DNA from: Bacteroidales bacterium
GTDB taxonomy: Bacteria > Bacteroidota > Bacteroidia > Bacteroidales > UBA932
NCBI GenBank assembly: GCA_023227835.1
Contig: JALOCI010000048.1
Span: 1 to 20,269 of the forward strand
Direction of reading: 5' to 3'
Length of the DNA: 20,269 nt
The notes beneath the pieces are model-generated. The model saw only the letters and a list, made by a program, of their open reading frames with translations, did not search any database and was not told the DNA's origin. Positions 1 to 7,468 of the stretch are shown here, piece by piece (the stretch's first letter is position 1; the number at the start of each line of letters is the position of its first letter). The position numbers and the translations under genes are program-made.

Positions 1-2
1 AC

Positions 3-107
3 ACCCCAAAAACCAACATCCAAACCAACATTGCCCGTAACAGACTTATATTCAACACTTGTTTGAATCCTGTCGGGGTCACAAAGGTGGTTTTGTCCAT
101 TAATTAA
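3..107 (+). CDS. C-terminal tail of a gene entering from the left (partial, unidentified)
   Basis: Frame 3 is open from the window edge to a TAA at 105-107 and ends in LSIN. A hairpin with a T tract begins directly at the stop, which is how a + strand gene would end. The product is not recognisable from 34 residues. The opposite strand is also open: an ATG at 98-100 would start MDKTTFVTPTGFKQV and run out of the window with a hydrophobic stretch (LLRAMLVWMLVFGV). That reading is possible, but it does not explain why the terminator points in the + direction. I favour the + reading, weakly. Confidence 0.35.
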   Translation, partial: TPKTNIQTNIARNRLIFNTCLNPVGVTKVVLSIN

Positions 108-133
108 ACAGCTCATTTCGGGCTGTTTTTTTT
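106..133 (+). terminator. Rho-independent terminator
   Basis: The 7-base arms AAACAGC (106-112) and GCTGTTT (122-128) enclose a 9-base loop and run into eight T residues. The T tract is only on the + strand, so it terminates rightward transcription of whatever ends at 107. Confidence 0.65.
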
Positions 134-176
134 ATTGTGATATATTTATTAAATTGGACTAAAGAATTTTAAATCA

Positions 177-392
177 ATGAAAAGAATTACATTATTCTTT
201 ATAATAAGATTGGTAATAGCTTATATTTTCTTTGTTTTAGGATGCAGCGTTCTTGATCAACAGGCTTTATGTGAAGTTTTGTTCCCTCATTTTAACAAGG
301 CGCCTGAATCCTCGTTCTTGTTTCTTATGATGTTATTATATATCTCTATACATTATTTTTTCAAACTCTATAGGTTTAAGAGAATTAAATGA
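177..392 (+). CDS. Small predicted membrane protein, unknown function
   Basis: The 71-residue product has two hydrophobic stretches, about residues 5-24 (FFIIRLVIAYIFFVLGCSVL) and 46-62, joined by a short polar loop. The C-terminus is basic (FKLYRFKRIK), which by the positive-inside rule suggests a cytoplasmic end. I recognise no family. It lies between two + strand terminators (106-133 and 447-479), so it could be a separate short transcript. No competing gene overlaps it. The cysteine at residue 23 lacks a convincing lipobox. Very short ORFs rich in hydrophobic codons can occur by chance in AT-rich DNA, so moderate doubt remains. Confidence 0.45.
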   Translation: MKRITLFFIIRLVIAYIFFVLGCSVLDQQALCEVLFPHFNKAPESSFLFLMMLLYISIHYFFKLYRFKRIK

Positions 393-446
393 ACAATCGA
401 TTGGCATTGAATGATAAGTGACCGATCGAACTTATGTGAGAACACG

Positions 447-479
447 AAAGAGGTGTCCAAACAATTTGGACACCTCTTT
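447..479. terminator. Bidirectional terminator between convergent transcripts
   Basis: A perfect 15-base inverted repeat has arms 447-461 (AAAGAGGTGTCCAAA) and 465-479 and a 3-base loop CAA. Each arm ends in AAAG/CTTT, so both transcripts leave the hairpin through a short U run. It separates the + strand genes on the left from the end of dsbD at 504. Confidence 0.9.
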
Positions 480-503
480 CTATCAATAAAAGAAACGAAA
501 TTT

Positions 504-2651
504 CTATTTAATTTCCGATCCGGATTCCAGGAATTTTATAAAACTCTCAATATCCAGATTGTAACCTCTCGGCTGAGTGATATGCTGCTCTGTGAAAGGA
601 TTCAGTATTGCATAGTAAGGCTGGGCATTTACGTTGAACTTGGTCATGGCAAGATGTGAATTAATCTTACCTATGCTCTTTAATACACGACCACTCTCAT
701 TTGTAACCCAATCCTTCTCGTCTGCCTCTTTTTTGTCATCAGCATAAAGAGCAAGCATTACAAACTTCTCTTTGAATAGTTTTAAAACCCGTGGATCAGA
801 CCATACTCTTGCCTCCATTTCACGGCAATTGACACATCCGTGACCTGTAAAGTCTACGAATAGTGGTTTCCCAACACTCTTTGCGTATGCAAGGGCTTCG
901 TTATATTCGAAAAAACCCTGAAGGCCATGTGGTAATTCAAGAAAATCGCTGTATTTTGCGTTAAACGTAGTGCCGTCATTACTTGTCGCTTCCGCATTCA
1001 TGCCCCCGGTTTGTTTCTCCTGATAGAGATTAAAATCCTGTGAGCTTAGAGGCGGCATATAACCGGAAAGGGCCTTGAGAGGAGCACCCCACATACCGGG
1101 TATCATATAGACTACGAAGCTGAATGCAACAATAGACAAAGCCAGACGACCAACCCCCACATGATCTTTAGGAGAGTCATAGGCAAATCTGATTTTCCCT
1201 AAAAGGTAGAGACCCAATAGAAAGAATACCACTATCCAAATTGCCAGGTAAACCTCTCTGTCGAGTATGCCCCAATGGTATGTCTGATCGGCAACACTGA
1301 GGAATTTGAACCCAAGAGCAACTTCAAGAAATCCCAGGACAACCTTGACTGAGTTGAGCCATCCGCCGGACTTCGGGAGTTCTTTTAGCAATGATGGAGC
1401 AAACGCAAATATTGTGAATGGCAGGGCAAAAGCTGTCGAAAAGGCTAACATTGTAATAATCGGCTCCCATATCTCACCCTGAGTGGATTTTATCAAAATA
1501 GTCCCGACAATAGGTCCTGTGCACGAGAAAGAGACAAGTACCAAAGTCAGAGCCATGAAGAATACACCAATAACACCTCCCTTGTCGGACTTTGAGTCTG
1601 ATTTATTGACCATCCAGCTAGGCATTGTAATCTCAAAAGCACCGAAGAATGATGCTGCAAATACCATAAATACCAGGAAGAAAATTATGTTTGGAAGCCA
1701 ATGTGTGGCCAGCCAGTTAAATATATCGGCAGTTACAGCCTCTCCACCGGCGAAGTATGTTACAAAAATGATTACAGCAATAGGAACAGTATATAGTGCA
1801 ATTATGAAAAATCCATATAAAGAGGCCATCAATTTGCCTTTTGCCTTTGAATCCGATCCGTTGTTCGACTGGCTGTTCTTAAGGAAAAATGATACAGTCA
1901 TAGGTACCATAGGAAAGACACAAGGAGTGAGCAGCGCCACGAATCCCCATGCAATTGCCTCAAGAATTATGGCCCAAAGGGATTTACCCTCTTCTTTTCC
2001 GTCAACTGCCGCTACAGCAACATCACCGGCAGGTGCAGAAGCAATAGAATCAGGGACATTGGCCACGACCGGAGTAGTTTCAGTTATAGCAGATGATGGT
2101 GTTGAGGTTTGGGTTGGTGCTGAAATGTTATTTTTTACAGTATTATCCACAGCCGGCTTTTGAGTAGGTGTGGTAACAGCAGAACCTTTAACTCCTGGGA
2201 GCTTAACGGCAAATTCATATTCAGTAGGCGGTAAACACGATCCGTTGTCACACACCATCCATTCAACGTAGCCTTTTACTGTTACAGAATCTTTAGAGAC
2301 AACCTGTATTGACTGAGAGAACTGAGCTTTATTCAAAAAGTATCCGATTTTCATCTGGAACATCTCATCAAACTCAATCTTAGGTTGAATGAGCATTTTT
2401 ACGCCACCGACCTTTTTGTAGTTGCTGCTTTCATCAAAATTGATTTGGGTTGGATTAGGGCCGTCGGTATATGGTCCAAGGTCATAAAGATGCCACCCTT
2501 CACCAATGGTTGCATTGAAAATCAAGTCATAGACATTTTTGCCACTCTCCTTGTACTCGATTTTCCATTTTACTGGGTTTTTCACTTGGGCAGTTATACT
2601 ACCGGCAAGTAGTAGAAGAAAAATTGTTAATTTGATACTCTTTGTGAACAT
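504..2651 (-). CDS. dsbD: Thiol:disulfide interchange protein DsbD (cytochrome c biogenesis type, thioredoxin-fused)
   Basis: This inner-membrane protein carries reducing electrons from cytoplasmic thioredoxin to periplasmic thiol proteins. The 715-residue product has the three-part DsbD layout. A signal peptide (about 1-21, ending SITA|Q) precedes a periplasmic alpha domain with the cysteine pair C134/C139 in VCDNGSCLPP. A Thr/Pro/Ala-rich linker spans about 155-220. The polytopic core (about 225-525) carries one cysteine in LTPCVFPMVP (C244) and one in FSCTGP (C377), the pair known to relay electrons in this family. A thioredoxin-like domain (about 575-710) has the redox motif CVNC at 606-609. 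All six cysteines expected of the relay are present, so it should be active. It appears monocistronic: a TATATTTG box sits 19 bases upstream and a strong terminator lies beyond the stop. Confidence 0.95.
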   Translation of the reverse strand: MFTKSIKLTIFLLLLAGSITAQVKNPVKWKIEYKESGKNVYDLIFNATIGEGWHLYDLGPYTDGPNPTQINFDESSNYKKVGGVKMLIQPKIEFDEMFQMKIGYFLNKAQFSQSIQVVSKDSVTVKGYVEWMVCDNGSCLPPTEYEFAVKLPGVKGSAVTTPTQKPAVDNTVKNNISAPTQTSTPSSAITETTPVVANVPDSIASAPAGDVAVAAVDGKEEGKSLWAIILEAIAWGFVALLTPCVFPMVPMTVSFFLKNSQSNNGSDSKAKGKLMASLYGFFIIALYTVPIAVIIFVTYFAGGEAVTADIFNWLATHWLPNIIFFLVFMVFAASFFGAFEITMPSWMVNKSDSKSDKGGVIGVFFMALTLVLVSFSCTGPIVGTILIKSTQGEIWEPIITMLAFSTAFALPFTIFAFAPSLLKELPKSGGWLNSVKVVLGFLEVALGFKFLSVADQTYHWGILDREVYLAIWIVVFFLLGLYLLGKIRFAYDSPKDHVGVGRLALSIVAFSFVVYMIPGMWGAPLKALSGYMPPLSSQDFNLYQEKQTGGMNAEATSNDGTTFNAKYSDFLELPHGLQGFFEYNEALAYAKSVGKPLFVDFTGHGCVNCREMEARVWSDPRVLKLFKEKFVMLALYADDKKEADEKDWVTNESGRVLKSIGKINSHLAMTKFNVNAQPYYAILNPFTEQHITQPRGYNLDIESFIKFLESGSEIK

Positions 2652-2669
2652 ATTGTAATTAATTTATTT

Positions 2670-2677
2670 CAAATATA
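2670..2677 (-). promoter_or_regulatory. Putative -7 promoter box of dsbD
   Basis: The - strand reads TATATTTG, an exact TAnnTTTG box of the Bacteroidota primary sigma factor, 19 bases upstream of the dsbD ATG. The leader would be short. I do not see a clear -33 TTTG partner. Confidence 0.5.
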
Positions 2678-2789
2678 TGTATTATTATGAAAATTCCTAA
2701 GCTGGTATTGATTTTTTAACTTAAAACAGCAGAAAATCATTATAAAAAACAGCATAATTAAAAATAAGACCATGTATATTGGAAAAAGT

Positions 2790-3386
2790 TTAAAACGCTA
2801 AACTTACAGATAATCCCATAGTGGATGATATAACATGATGACAGCTTTTATCATAAAACAAACCTTCCAGAAATTCGTACGCTTTTAGTACGATGAATCC
2901 TGAAAAATCCCTCTCTATAAATACACTTGTAGAGAGATTTACCCCAAAACATTTTCCAAAAAAATAACCATTCTTTTCAGAATAGGGGAGATATGCCCCA
3001 CCGGCAAGAAGTTGCCCGCCTATTCTGTAATTGTCAAAGGTGGCCAGACAGCAGGATGGACCAGCCTGAATCGAGTACCATGAAATACGAGGTGTGTTGA
3101 TCTTGAAATTTTTTCGTTGTACAAAAGTTGATATGTAGTTTGCACTGGTTCGGATGCAAAATACAGGCATATTTTCCGTATTATATAACCACTCGGCAGA
3201 GAATGATTTTCCTGTATAGCTTCTTAGCTTTGTCCCCGGATTAATCTGAATCTTGTTTATCGCTCTGAGGGCTCCTATTCCGAAACTGCATTCTGTCATC
3301 TTACCCTGCGCATGACAGAGATTAATAAAAATCGTTAAAGACAAGGTTATGGCGAGGAGGTGCTTAGGTGCTGTATTTTTATTCAT
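2790..3386 (-). CDS. Secreted, probably outer-membrane, protein of unknown function
   Basis: The 198-residue product starts with a signal peptide (hydrophobic LLAITLSLTIFINL, cleavage likely after CHA|Q near residue 26). The rest alternates polar and hydrophobic residues in short strands and is rich in Gly, Tyr and Phe. The last residue is Phe (SLSVSLAF-like end), typical of outer-membrane beta-barrels. I recognise no named family. The ATG at 3384-3386 directly abuts the TAG of the cardiolipin synthase gene (3387-3389), so it is the last gene of that operon and probably translationally coupled. A small barrel or a periplasmic protein are the reasonable alternatives. Confidence 0.75.
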   Translation of the reverse strand: MNKNTAPKHLLAITLSLTIFINLCHAQGKMTECSFGIGALRAINKIQINPGTKLRSYTGKSFSAEWLYNTENMPVFCIRTSANYISTFVQRKNFKINTPRISWYSIQAGPSCCLATFDNYRIGGQLLAGGAYLPYSEKNGYFFGKCFGVNLSTSVFIERDFSGFIVLKAYEFLEGLFYDKSCHHVISSTMGLSVSLAF

Positions 3387-4787
3387 CTACAAAAGTGGGC
3401 TTAATAGTCTGGCAAATGCCTCTTTTATCTGGTTCTTGACACTTCGTCTCGCCCATTTTGAACTTGCCAGGGACTTACATCTTTCGGTATCTTTTAAGAA
3501 CTGAATGTCGATTTGCTCTGTAATTTGCCGGTTATAAATAATACTTGTGATTTCAAAGTTGTGTTCTAATGAACGGTTGTCAAAGTTTGCCGATCCTATG
3601 ATACAGAACTCTCCGTCTATAGATATAACCTTTGAATGGTTAAAACCTTTGCTGAAGAGATATACTTTAACTCCGGCCTCAAGCAACTCCGATGCATAGG
3701 ACATGGTACTCCAGTGTCCGAGTACCGTATCGCTTCTTTCCGGTATCATTATTGAGACTTCAAGTCCGCCAAGAGCTGAAATCTTCAGGGCATCAAGCAA
3801 GGACTCATTAGGTGTGAAATAGGGGGTTATGATATATATCTTCTTTTTCGCATTTGTAATAGCTTGGAAGTAACACTGCATTATACTTGCCCAGTCACTG
3901 TCAGGACCTGATGTGATTATCTGAGAATAGACCGGAGCTTGTATCTCTTCAGAACTGCTATATGTTGACGGGTGAATTGAAGGAAAATATTTTTTCTTTC
4001 TCTTCATCTGTTTGTTGATAATAAAGTATCTGTCAAGAAGAAAACTGGATTGCAGAGCGGATACAGATTCTCCTATAATCTTCATGTGAGTGTCCCTCCA
4101 CTCTTCAAAATTGCCGCCATTATAATACCGGTCAGCAATATTCACTCCTCCAAGAAACCCGACAGTTCCATCTACGACAAGGATTTTTCTGTGATTCCTG
4201 TAATTAACTTTTGACGCAAGTGTAAGGAACTTTACAGGAGCAAAAACAAGCACCTCAATACCTTCGTTTATCATGTCCTCAATGAATCCCTCATTCATTT
4301 GCCAACAACCCACATCATCATATATAATTCTCACTTCAACACCCTCTCTGGCCTTTGATATGAGCAGGGATTTGAAGTTATTGCCAACAATATCATCGAC
4401 AATTATATATGACTGAAGGTGGATATGCTGTTTTGCGTCGAGTATGCTGTCATACATGGAGTCAAGGGCCTCCTTGCCGGAAAAGAACAGCTCGACGCAG
4501 CTGTTCTGCCCGACAGTGCTGTTATTCCCTTTAAGGTTCAGATTAATAAGCTTTCTGAACTGATGAAGCTCAATCGGAACAGTTTCAGGATTGTTCTTAA
4601 ATTGCCTTCTCTGTTTATTGCTCATGAACCGTCTGTAGCGTTCATCCCTAACTCCCTTTCTGCTGTATATTTTTGCCTTTCGATAGTTCTGCCCGAAAAA
4701 CAGATAAAGAATAAGCCCGATATATGGAAGGAAAAGAATGACAACAATCCATGAGAGTGACTTCACGGGGTCGAGCCTCTTGTACAT
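3387..4787 (-). CDS. cls: Cardiolipin synthase (phospholipase D superfamily); true N-terminus probably at 4859
   Basis: This membrane enzyme condenses phosphatidylglycerol molecules into cardiolipin. Numbered from the ATG at 4787, it has a membrane segment (about 12-31), then two phospholipase D domains with HxK(x4)D motifs: H199/K201/D206 in NHRKILVVDG and H384/K386/D391 in NHSKVISIDG. The family normally has two N-terminal membrane helices before the (R/D)xPVKSLSW motif, and from this ATG the first is missing. The frame stays open upstream and encodes a fitting helix (including YYLLAIFASARI) back to 4859, but contains no ATG, GTG or TTG. The codon where a start is expected, overlapping the ubiE stop, is GTA. 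The real product is therefore probably about 490 residues with an unusual start, or one base is wrong. Confidence 0.92.
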   Translation of the reverse strand: MYKRLDPVKSLSWIVVILFLPYIGLILYLFFGQNYRKAKIYSRKGVRDERYRRFMSNKQRRQFKNNPETVPIELHQFRKLINLNLKGNNSTVGQNSCVELFFSGKEALDSMYDSILDAKQHIHLQSYIIVDDIVGNNFKSLLISKAREGVEVRIIYDDVGCWQMNEGFIEDMINEGIEVLVFAPVKFLTLASKVNYRNHRKILVVDGTVGFLGGVNIADRYYNGGNFEEWRDTHMKIIGESVSALQSSFLLDRYFIINKQMKRKKKYFPSIHPSTYSSSEEIQAPVYSQIITSGPDSDWASIMQCYFQAITNAKKKIYIITPYFTPNESLLDALKISALGGLEVSIMIPERSDTVLGHWSTMSYASELLEAGVKVYLFSKGFNHSKVISIDGEFCIIGSANFDNRSLEHNFEITSIIYNRQITEQIDIQFLKDTERCKSLASSKWARRSVKNQIKEAFARLLSPLL

Positions 4788-4855
4788 TATTCTGGCAGAA
4801 GCAAAGATTGCCAGCAGATAATATACAGAGTAGAGTGTTAATGATATGATTTCAG

Positions 4856-5572
4856 TTACCCCAATTTTTCTGCAAAATATAAAACTGCAACACCACCTGT
4901 AAGTGGCTTGAAGTTAATGTTTTTAAATCCTTGTTTCTCTATCTCTTTGCAAAATGTCTCGTATTGCGGGAACTCCTTTACTGATTCAGGAAGATATCTG
5001 TATGCCCTTGCATCTTTTGATATAATCCTTCCTATAATTGGCAATATTACAGAGAAATATGTATTATAGAGCACTCTCCACAAAAAATTCCTTGGTGTTG
5101 CAAACTCCAGAATTGCCAACCGTCCATTTGATTTCAATACCCGGAGAATCTCCTGGAGTGCTGTATCTCTGTTCTGAAAATTGCGAATCCCAAAAGAAAT
5201 AGTAACCGCATCAAAAGACGAGTCTTCAAATGGAAGACTCTCCGCTGAACATTCAATATAGCTTGGAAGGGGGTGCCCTTCTTTTGCAATTTTTTCACTT
5301 TTATGTCGAGCGATTTCCAGCATATTGATAGACAGGTCTGCACCGGTTACTGTAAATCCTTCCTTATAAAGGGCAATTGTAAGATCTCCTGTGCCACAGG
5401 CAAGATCCAGAACAACCTTTGATGACGACCGTTTCAGACTTTTTACCAATTTTCTTCTCCATCCCTTGTCAATACCCAAGGAGAGCAAGTGATTAAGAAG
5501 ATCATACTTGCCTGCAATTGAGTTGAACATGGCGGAAATTGTCGAGTGTTCCTTACTCAGTCCTTTTTCCAT
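4856..5572 (-). CDS. ubiE: Demethylmenaquinone methyltransferase (UbiE/MenG)
   Basis: This SAM-dependent C-methyltransferase performs the last step of menaquinone synthesis, methylating demethylmenaquinone. The 238-residue length is normal for the family. Visible signatures are MFNSIAGKYDLLNHLLSLG (15-33), the SAM-binding motif I DLACGTGDL (56-64), GADLSINMLEIA for ribose binding, and the family pattern FGIRNFQNRDTALQEILRVLK. The C-terminal GGVAVLYFAEK is also typical. It starts in a TAATG overlap with the upstream PurL-like gene and its stop overlaps the expected start of the cardiolipin synthase gene, so the genes are co-transcribed and likely coupled. Because Bacteroidota use menaquinone, menG function is more likely than a ubiquinone role. 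Confidence 0.95.
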   Translation of the reverse strand: MEKGLSKEHSTISAMFNSIAGKYDLLNHLLSLGIDKGWRRKLVKSLKRSSSKVVLDLACGTGDLTIALYKEGFTVTGADLSINMLEIARHKSEKIAKEGHPLPSYIECSAESLPFEDSSFDAVTISFGIRNFQNRDTALQEILRVLKSNGRLAILEFATPRNFLWRVLYNTYFSVILPIIGRIISKDARAYRYLPESVKEFPQYETFCKEIEKQGFKNINFKPLTGGVAVLYFAEKLG

Positions 5573-6138
5573 TATTCTAAATAGGTGCTGATAAATCCGA
5601 ATGAAAGGTCATCCAGTCTTAATTCTCCTTTGGTGACATGACCCAGAAGAGTAAGGCGGACTCCATTATTAAACATATAATCAACAAACTTACCCTCCTG
5701 CTCACCGGTTACGCTGACTAATATGGCAGAGTTTATATCATTATACAAAAAATCCTTTTCAGAAATTTCAGAATCGGATGTAATATCAAAGCCAAGTTTT
5801 TTTATGGCACAAGCTTCAACAAGTCCGCAGAAAAGACCTTTTTTCATAAGCGGATGGGCACTGGTTAGTAATTTATTCTCTATTGCGTCATACAGAATTT
5901 CGATAATGGAGCTGTTATCATCCTCTTTTTCAATATATTCTCCGAGAAGGTATATTGTGTCGCCTTTTTTGTCAAAATTTATGGGAATCATGTGACCATC
6001 CTTTGAGAACTGAGGGTCATAAGGATTTTTCTTGTATTTTGATATGCTCTCCAACAACGCAGTGCTTTCTGATAATATTTCGCTAATCTCCACAAGATTA
6101 TCAGTATTGGAAATCTGTCGTTTGAAATTTTCGTTCAT
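5572..6138 (-). CDS. Orphan PurL C-terminal (AIR synthase-like) domain protein
   Basis: The 188-residue product resembles only the last quarter of the Bacteroidota small-type PurL (FGAM synthase, normally over 700 residues). Matching blocks are KKGDTIYLLGEYIE (58-70), LLTSAHPLMKKGLFCGLVEA (90-109), LGFDITSD (115-122) and LLGHVTKGELRLDDLSFGFI (164-183). The catalytic PurL motif after SAH is DVSDGG; here it reads PLMKKG, and the FLFGE(A/S)Q-type segment reads FLYNDINS. The ATP-binding and first AIR synthase halves are absent, so FGAM synthase activity is very unlikely. The frame is intact and opens an operon, sharing TAATG with ubiE, which argues for a retained, perhaps regulatory or binding, role rather than a decaying pseudogene. 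The domain assignment is from remembered family sequences. Confidence 0.8.
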   Translation of the reverse strand: MNENFKRQISNTDNLVEISEILSESTALLESISKYKKNPYDPQFSKDGHMIPINFDKKGDTIYLLGEYIEKEDDNSSIIEILYDAIENKLLTSAHPLMKKGLFCGLVEACAIKKLGFDITSDSEISEKDFLYNDINSAILVSVTGEQEGKFVDYMFNNGVRLTLLGHVTKGELRLDDLSFGFISTYLE

Positions 6139-6201
6139 GGTACTATTTGTTATTTTACGCTAAGTTACAAATTATTTATAAAATTTTTAAAATTAAAAAA
6201 A

Positions 6202-6218
6202 GGTGCTATATTTGCACC
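6202..6218 (+). promoter_or_regulatory. tRNA-Leu promoter inside a small palindrome
   Basis: The -7 box TATATTTG (6207-6214) lies 17 bases before the tRNA. It is framed by a perfect 5-base inverted repeat, GGTGC (6202-6206) and GCACC (6214-6218), with TATATTT as the loop. Confidence 0.55.
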
Positions 6219-6230
6219 CGCAAACCCGCA

Positions 6231-6317
6231 GCCCAGATGGTGAAATTGGTAGACACGCTACTTTGAGGGGGTAGTGCCGATTACGGTGTGCAAGTTCGAG
6301 TCTTGTTCTGGGCACCA
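6231..6317 (+). tRNA. tRNA-Leu (anticodon GAG)
   Basis: A complete class II cloverleaf is visible. The acceptor arms are GCCCAGA (6231-6237) and TCTGGGC (6307-6313), followed by discriminator A and an encoded CCA. The D loop contains TTGGTAGAC. The anticodon stem CTACT/GGTAG closes the loop TTGAGGG, giving anticodon GAG, which reads CUC and CUU leucine codons. A long variable arm precedes the T loop GTTCGAGTC. It faces away from the ubiE operon and is followed by its own terminator. Confidence 0.96.
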
Positions 6318-6326
6318 GACTAAAAG

Positions 6327-6367
6327 CCAAATTATTGAATTCCAATATTTTGGTTTTTTTGTTTTTA
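6327..6367 (+). terminator. Rho-independent terminator of tRNA-Leu
   Basis: The arms CCAAATTATTG (6327-6337) and CAATATTTTGG (6343-6353) pair with one mismatch around a 5-base loop. They are followed by seven T residues, a G and five more T residues. Confidence 0.85.
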
Positions 6368-6407
6368 ATACACGTCCGCAGGACGTCCGCAATAATAGAA
6401 AAGAATA

Positions 6408-6441
6408 AAAAAGCGTTGAATTTAATTATCCAACGCTTTCT
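6408..6441 (-). terminator. Terminator at the end of the phage-like cassette
   Basis: The arms AAAGCGTTG (6410-6418) and CAACGCTTT (6431-6439) pair perfectly over nine bases. On the - strand the hairpin is followed by a T-rich run (TTTTTTATTCTTTTC), as expected for a terminator of the - strand gene ending at 6510. Confidence 0.75.
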
Positions 6442-6509
6442 TTGCTTAAATGTATCGTATGACTCTCGTCATCTGACAATACAAATTTAGAAAAAAAATA
6501 TCTAATTAG

Positions 6510-7034
6510 CTAGAATATCAGCAAATTGTAACTCAGACCAAACCCGATATTAGGGGCCGGTTTTATTGCATTGTTTTGGAATGTGAGGCCGTAGCCGGCA
6601 TGAATTCCGATGCCCCACCGGCCTCTCTTCTGCTTTGAGTTGATGGTTGTTGAGGTGATTATTTGCTGTGTGTTGCGGAATATGTGGATGCTGTCCAGTT
6701 CCGGACGATATCCGGAAATCCATGCTTGGTAGTTCTTGCCTTGATAGACTTTTTGTTCTTTAGGAAGTTTGATGTAAATGGTATCTTTTATCTTGATGGT
6801 GTCTTTTGTCTCGACAAGGAATGTGTCAATGTCCCTTATTATTTTAGGTATTGGTTTCTCAATGCGTAGGGTGTCATGCAGAAATAAAGTGTCGACTTTG
6901 GTTACTATTTCTGATATCCGGCCGTCACCTCTGCCGCGTTGGACAATGTTAAAAATTACTACAGAACTCAGAATCGCAAAAATTGCAATAAAGGATATTC
7001 TTATAATTTGTTTTACTCGGTTTAATGGAATCAT
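6510..7034 (-). CDS. Membrane-anchored phage-associated protein, unknown function (possible spanin-like or DUF6808-like)
   Basis: The 174-residue product has one membrane helix near the N-terminus (about 10-28, IIRISFIAIFAILSSVVIF). A Thr/Ile/Lys-rich extracytoplasmic segment of short repeated strands follows (KVDTLFLHDTLRIEK, DTFLVETKDTIKIKDTIYIKLP, about 45-90). Then comes YQAWISGYRPELDSIHIF (about 103-120) and a glycine-rich tail with beta-barrel-like strands ending in LLIF. Small proteins of this layout are common in prophages of Bacteroides relatives; I associate them with DUF6808, but only from memory. It overlaps the upstream M15 peptidase gene by 4 bases (ATGA). The position after a peptidase fits a role in spanning or disrupting the envelope during lysis, which is inference. 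Confidence 0.7.
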   Translation of the reverse strand: MIPLNRVKQIIRISFIAIFAILSSVVIFNIVQRGRGDGRISEIVTKVDTLFLHDTLRIEKPIPKIIRDIDTFLVETKDTIKIKDTIYIKLPKEQKVYQGKNYQAWISGYRPELDSIHIFRNTQQIITSTTINSKQKRGRWGIGIHAGYGLTFQNNAIKPAPNIGFGLSYNLLIF

Positions 7035-7468
7035 AATTGAGCCTCCTTGTATGATTTGTCATATAGGATCTGGCGCCTTTGTTGTCCGTTAGCTTTAAAA
7101 GATAGATGAAGAAATGATTCATAAAGAATCATCTGGTCAAAAGGGAGTTTGTGTCTTAGGACAATTTGTGCAAGAGATAATACTTCCAGGGCACCCTCAC
7201 AGTGTAAATCTGCGGCTTCTCCTTTCAAGTGTTGAGAATCATTTGCTTTTCCTACTTCTTTGTTTAGTGCAGGACATCTATATCCGCTTGTCAAAATAAG
7301 AGGACGTTGAAGTATTTCCCTCAAAGGTTCCAGAAGATTTAACACAAGGAGCCTAATGGCGAAACGTATTTTGTCGGAAGGGATGTTATTGTCGATGCCG
7401 AGTTCATTTGCCTTTTGGCTGAACTCAAACTCTTCATAATTAAAATGCTTGGATATGGGTGTTTTCAT
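7031..7468 (-). CDS. M15-family D,D-carboxypeptidase-like peptidoglycan hydrolase (endolysin candidate)
   Basis: This is a zinc-dependent peptidase expected to cut peptidoglycan cross-links or stem peptides. The 145-residue product has the M15A layout: an N-terminal substrate-lobe motif (NYEEFEFSQKANELGIDN, 10-27), LTSGYRCPALNKEVG (59-73), and the zinc-site motif SQHLKGEAADLH (78-89, H80 and D87). The last zinc ligand is H121 in HLSF. There is no signal peptide, as usual for phage enzymes that cross the membrane with help from a holin. It overlaps both neighbours by about 4 bases, so the three downstream genes form one translational unit. Stand-alone M15 proteins of this size are typical prophage lysis enzymes in Bacteroidota. 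Confidence 0.9.
   Translation of the reverse strand: MKTPISKHFNYEEFEFSQKANELGIDNNIPSDKIRFAIRLLVLNLLEPLREILQRPLILTSGYRCPALNKEVGKANDSQHLKGEAADLHCEGALEVLSLAQIVLRHKLPFDQMILYESFLHLSFKANGQQRRQILYDKSYKEAQL

Noticed and set aside
61..84. Sequence TTTGAATCCTGTCGGGGTCACA resembling the 3' end of a tRNA
   Set aside because: The T-stem 5' strand does not pair (ACTTG instead of ACAGG) and no acceptor or anticodon arm precedes it. The stretch is open in coding frames on both strands.
411..659. 82-codon + strand ORF
   Set aside because: It runs through the two-way terminator at 447-479 and then antisense into the end of dsbD; no family resemblance.
1483..2163. 226-codon + strand ORF
   Set aside because: It lies wholly antisense to the membrane core of dsbD, whose motifs are clear.
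6371..6391. Short direct repeat ACGTCCGCA / ACGTCCGCA after the tRNA terminator
   Set aside because: It is only nine bases, twice, with no context suggesting a function.
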